Part shown: piece after piece, positions 60,893-64,000 of the stretch | How positions within the stretch are numbered: position 1 is the stretch's first letter | How the letters are laid out: every line of letters begins with the position of its first letter | Assembly (NCBI GenBank): GCA_017547585.1 | Contig: JAFYPH010000016.1 | Location: forward strand, 54,597-118,596 | Reading direction: 5' to 3' | DNA: 64,000 nt | Origin: Bacteroidaceae bacterium | GTDB lineage: Bacteria; Bacteroidota; Bacteroidia; Bacteroidales; Bacteroidaceae | Notes under the pieces: model-generated | The model's database searches: none | What the model was told of the DNA's origin: nothing | The model's input: only the letters and a program-made list of their open reading frames with translations | Program-made: the position numbers and the translations under genes

Positions 60893-61324
60893 TTACTGTC
60901 TTTTGTCGCGTTGCTCGCCGACTATCATCAATAGTTCTTCTCTGACTTCGGTCGGCAATTCGATACCTCTAAGCTGCATCGATCGAGACCATCCGGCGAC
61001 ATCATCGGGACGCAGAGTGAGCAACACATCGCGAAACTGCTCCACCTCCTCATCAGTGTACGACTCAGCTCCTCTGCCGCGATAGGCATCAAGCTCCTCA
61101 TCGTCGTAGTATTCGTACTCATCACTGACCGGACTGAGCAAATCTTTTTCACAGACTGCGTGCATTCCGCAACATTCTGTCTCCTCTTCTTCTGCCGCCG
61201 TCGCTTCCTCGTCGCAAGAGCCACCCTCTTTGACCATCAGTCTGCGATAAAATATCTTGTCGAGTAGCCAAGCGAGCAAGCCGACCACCACTATTAATGC
61301 CAAAATTATCAATGCTGCTTTCAT
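60893..61324 (-). CDS. Conserved Bacteroidota membrane protein with Cys cluster
   Basis: 143 residues from the ATG at 61324, which overlaps the aroA stop by 4 bases. A single N-terminal helix (about 4-24, ALIILALIVVVGLLAWLLDKI) anchors a cytoplasmic acidic domain. That domain holds Cys residues in EGGSCDEEA and ETECCGMHAVCEKDLL. The C-terminal half (YYDDEELDAYRGRGAESYTDEEVEQFRDVLLT and DDVAGWSRSMQLRGIELPTEVREEL) is the part I recall as conserved across Bacteroidales, sometimes mislabelled phospholipase. The four closely spaced Cys could bind a metal or cluster. Position between aroA and a metal permease gene is suggestive but not proof of a metal role. Confidence 0.7.
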   Translation of the reverse strand: MKAALIILALIVVVGLLAWLLDKIFYRRLMVKEGGSCDEEATAAEEEETECCGMHAVCEKDLLSPVSDEYEYYDDEELDAYRGRGAESYTDEEVEQFRDVLLTLRPDDVAGWSRSMQLRGIELPTEVREELLMIVGEQRDKRQ

Positions 61325-62574
61325 ATCTTTTCTGCTATTATGCCCATAAGGCGCATTTGTTCCCAATATTGCGGGAAGGACTTGTTGACCACCATCGCAT
61401 CTTCTATCGTCAAGCCCTGATGCTGCGTCACAGCCGGTGCAAAAGCCATAGCAATGCGGTGGTCTTTATAGGTCATTATCAATGGATTACACTCTGCCTC
61501 GCATCTGCTTCCATCCCACGAGACAGACTCATCCTCAAAGGTCAAAAGATAGCCAAGCTTACGCATTTCTGTCGTCAACACCGCAATACGGTCACACTCC
61601 TTGATGCGTAGATTGCCGACACCCTCAAACGTAAACCGTCGCCCCTTCAGACAAGCGGTCACCACCATCGCCGGCACAAGGTCGGGCGTAGCTTTCATGT
61701 CAAGCGACAAAACCTCATCGGACTCCGACGGACTGCAAGATATCACAGCACAACCATTGCAAAACTGTGTCGTCACACCGAAATGTCGATACAAATCGAC
61801 CAACTCAGAGTCTCCTTGCAACGACCTTTCAGGAGCAACAAGCCCTCTGACTACCACATTTTGCAACTCAGCGAGTGCCACCATTTCATAGATGTAAGAC
61901 GCAGCCGACCAGTCAGCCTCCACAGTGTACGACGCCGGTGATCGATAACCATGCGACAAGATTTCAATCCTGTCGGCAGAAGTTCTGACATCGATGCCCC
62001 ATTGTCGCATCATCTCAGCCGTCATCTCAATGTAGGGACGAGAAAGCGTATCTCCAAGCAAGCGGATACAGAGCCCCTCCGAGAAAGTTGCACCGACCAT
62101 CATCAGAGCCGAAATATACTGCGAACTGATGTCGCCACGGATTGCAATTTCACCACCCCTAAGACGCTTGCCTTCAATACGCAACGGTGGGAAACCCTCC
62201 TCGCCGAGATATGCAATATCAGCACCCGACTGACGCAACGCATCGACAAGCAAAGCGATAGGACGACGACACATTCGTTGAGAGCCGGTCAACGTGACCG
62301 TCACCCCCTCCAATGCTGCAAAATAAGCGGTCAGAAACCTCATCGCAGTGCCGGCGGCGCCAATATCTACTATCGTCGCAGAATGCTCGCTCACCTGCTC
62401 AAGAGCCCCAACGATGGCTTGCGTATCGTCGCACACAGACATGCCACCAATCTCAGCCGGATGCGCCGACAAAGCATTGATGACAAGAGCCCTATTGGCA
62501 ATGCTCTTAGAGGAAGGCAACTCTATCGGCGACGCAACAATGTCGCTTCTATATCGCAGTCTGATATCCATCAC
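61321..62574 (-). CDS. aroA: 3-phosphoshikimate 1-carboxyvinyltransferase (EPSP synthase)
   Basis: 417 residues (ATG at 62574 or 62571). PSSKSIANRALVINALS near the N-terminus carries the substrate-binding Lys and Ser. GAAGTAMRFLTAYF (about 74-87) and GSQRMCRRPI follow, and KECDRIAVLTTEMRKLGY (about 314-331) and YKDHRIAMAFAPA (about 372-384) complete the site. It condenses PEP with shikimate-3-phosphate in aromatic amino-acid synthesis. It is somewhat divergent, like other Bacteroidota AroA. It is the first gene of a three-gene minus-strand unit with the Cys-rich protein and the metal permease. Confidence 0.94.
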   Translation of the reverse strand: MMDIRLRYRSDIVASPIELPSSKSIANRALVINALSAHPAEIGGMSVCDDTQAIVGALEQVSEHSATIVDIGAAGTAMRFLTAYFAALEGVTVTLTGSQRMCRRPIALLVDALRQSGADIAYLGEEGFPPLRIEGKRLRGGEIAIRGDISSQYISALMMVGATFSEGLCIRLLGDTLSRPYIEMTAEMMRQWGIDVRTSADRIEILSHGYRSPASYTVEADWSAASYIYEMVALAELQNVVVRGLVAPERSLQGDSELVDLYRHFGVTTQFCNGCAVISCSPSESDEVLSLDMKATPDLVPAMVVTACLKGRRFTFEGVGNLRIKECDRIAVLTTEMRKLGYLLTFEDESVSWDGSRCEAECNPLIMTYKDHRIAMAFAPAVTQHQGLTIEDAMVVNKSFPQYWEQMRLMGIIAEKI

Positions 62575-62650
62575 TTGTAAAACACACTAACACTGACAAT
62601 TGATTTGGTCGACCCGGCATTCCGACACCATCGACCATCAAAATATCACG

Positions 62651-62658
62651 CAAAAATA
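62651..62658 (-). promoter_or_regulatory. Possible -7 element for aroA
   Basis: On the minus strand TATTTTTG fits TAnnTTTG, about 77 bases before the start codon. No clear -33 element. Confidence 0.35.
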
Positions 62659-62802
62659 CTCAAAAACTTCCACTCCGACAAGGCATCGGCATCTTTTGCT
62701 GCGACCATTACAACAAAGCCCCACGCCTCACGTTATATATAACAAGGAAACCACTTCTAAAAAAATACCCTACTTAATCAACACTATAGCTTTTGGGTTC
62801 AT

Positions 62803-63735
62803 ATGAAACTACTCCTGACCCTTGCGGCCCTTCTCATAGCCCTGTCTCTGTCAGCACAGACACCGACCGACTCTGCCACGCTCTACTATCAGCGTGCCTA
62901 CATCATCGAAATGGGCAACGACACAGTCCCGGGCGACATCTATGCTGCGATCCCACTCTACCGACGCGCAGCCGACCTCGGTCTGCCCGCCGCTCAGAGC
63001 TACCTCGGATTTTGCTACTACAACGGCCTCGGCATCCAACGTGACACCGAAAAAGGCATCAAATGGATACAGCAAGCCGCCAGTCAAGGCGACATCAAAG
63101 CAGCCAACAACCTCGGCTTCATATTCGCACAAGGCGACCCTGCGATACGCGACTACACCAAAGCAGCCACATGGTTTGCCAAAGCATCAGACGCCGGACT
63201 CCCCGTCGCACATGCCCAACTTGCCGACCTTTATCGACAAGGACTCGGAGTCGAATGCGACACCATCATGGCACGCAACCTCTATCGCAAAGCAATAGCA
63301 GCCGGATTAGCCGACGCAGAACGCAAACTGCTCGCAATGGATCACCCACAAATGCTCACACTATCGGCCGACGAAGCACTCCGACAAGGCATCGACTACG
63401 ACCACATCAGAGCCTACGACATAGCCGCCACCCTCTTCGAAATATCGCTCGACAAAGACCACCCCTATGCCGCACTATGGCTTGCCCAATGCTATGCCCA
63501 CGGACGAGGAGTCGCCTACGACTTCGACAGAGCCCTCGAGCTCTACTATCGTGCCGCATGCGAAGGAGTAGCGTCAGCACAATTCATTGTAGGAGAGACA
63601 CTTGAAATGTTTCCCGACGCATTCCCTGCCGACGGACACGGAGCGCAATATTGGCTCGACCTCGCACGACAATCAGGCGTCAACACCTCCCAAGACGCCC
63701 AACGCATGATGTATCCCCCACAACCCCAAAAATAA
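62803..63735 (+). CDS. Exported Sel1/TPR-like repeat protein
   Basis: 310 residues from ATG 62803. Signal peptide about 1-19 (LIALSLSAQT). The body is a run of Sel1-type repeats of about 36 residues: AIPLYRRAADLGLPAAQSYLGFCYYNGLGIQ, GIKWIQQAASQGDIKAANNLGFIFAQGD and ATWFAKASDAGLPVAHAQLADLYRQGLGVE are the first clear units. Later units are at about 150-170 and 205-260 (YAALWLAQCYAHGRGVAYDFDRALELYYRAA). Such repeats form a superhelical protein-binding surface. It probably acts in the periplasm as an adaptor; no partner is evident. A weak promoter-like TAGCTTTTG sits 10-20 bases before the start. Confidence 0.85.
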   Translation: MKLLLTLAALLIALSLSAQTPTDSATLYYQRAYIIEMGNDTVPGDIYAAIPLYRRAADLGLPAAQSYLGFCYYNGLGIQRDTEKGIKWIQQAASQGDIKAANNLGFIFAQGDPAIRDYTKAATWFAKASDAGLPVAHAQLADLYRQGLGVECDTIMARNLYRKAIAAGLADAERKLLAMDHPQMLTLSADEALRQGIDYDHIRAYDIAATLFEISLDKDHPYAALWLAQCYAHGRGVAYDFDRALELYYRAACEGVASAQFIVGETLEMFPDAFPADGHGAQYWLDLARQSGVNTSQDAQRMMYPPQPQK

Positions 63736-63933
63736 TCCCTGAAGCGAAGTTAACCCGGCCGTGGAAATCCGAGCCGGCGCCTTTATTAGCAATCCATCGA
63801 CAGAACATCTAAAATTCCCGACATAGCACGCTGCTAACCTTTTTCGCAACTCACGCGATGCCTAAATTAAAAAACGAAGTGCGAAAAATATGATGTTTAA
63901 ATTATCATCAATACTTCAAACTAATAAGGTTTA

Positions 63934-63965
63934 ATTTACATTTTGGGCATGCCCAAAATGTAAAT
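63934..63965. repeat. Perfect 32-bp palindrome
   Basis: ATTTACATTTTGGGCA is followed immediately by its exact reverse complement, with the centre at GCATGC and no loop. No gene is visible around it before the window ends. It could be a cruciform-forming site, an operator, or the foot of an element that continues beyond 64 kb. Confidence 0.85.
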
Positions 63966-64000
63966 CGGCAGCAGAAAAACGAGCAATACGAAAAAAGGAG

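Overview
The window looks like a Bacteroidales chromosome segment (Bacteroidota). Many genes are preceded by the Bacteroides-type promoter (-33 TTG or TTTG, about 19-20 bases, then TAnnTTTG). The gene set also fits that order: GH97 and GH2 glycosidases, SGNH esterases, a BspA-repeat M60 peptidase, YfhO and WbqC proteins, an SusC-free TonB receptor and two-Cys lipoboxes. The genus cannot be fixed from the sequence alone.

Layout. 0-7.4 kb holds a glycan-utilisation group: the 3' end of a GH2 beta-galactosidase, a 36-residue Cys/Lys-rich peptide, two tandem duplicated lipoproteins, and a GH97 / 9-O-acetylesterase-like / GDSL operon. 7.7-11.0 kb is a large secreted M60-type metallopeptidase flanked by two copies of a leucine-rich-repeat module. 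11.4-13.0 kb is an acyl-CoA ligase. 13.1-25.2 kb on the minus strand runs metG, a Wzx-type flippase, two GT4-like glycosyltransferases, YfhO, GT2, an Xaa-Pro aminopeptidase and a GT-C-like protein, which suggests surface-glycan assembly. 25.4-33.2 kb on the plus strand holds acyltransferase 3, dapB, signal peptidase I, WbqC, an aldo/keto reductase, a TonB receptor and an SGNH hydrolase. 33.3-40.1 kb on the minus strand holds a two-component system, a rhamnose/fucose-type mutarotase, RNase R and a TlpA-like lipoprotein.

40.3-46.1 kb is an AT-rich defence island on the minus strand (GC about one third by eye, against about one half on either side). Five tightly packed or overlapping genes run in the order Vsr-C5 methyltransferase fusion, HpaII-type restriction enzyme, HNH protein, a 71-residue protein and a DUF2326-type ABC ATPase. 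I read this as a CCGG restriction-modification system joined in one transcription unit to an ABC-three-component (ABC-3C) conflict system. It is the most interesting object in the window.

46.4-64 kb carries housekeeping genes: purC, menG, a membrane protein, a 195-bp MITE-like element with TTAA target duplications, a small basic protein, pgi, gpsA, two identical tRNA-Val genes, purB, queA, a GH3-family ligase-like protein, cdd, a radical SAM protein, ldcA, dtd, a metal ABC permease, a Cys-rich membrane protein, aroA and a Sel1-repeat protein. Codon style differs between the left flank (uniformly C-ending, Pro CCC) and the right flank (changing from gene to gene). The island may therefore mark a genomic boundary, or possibly an assembly join.
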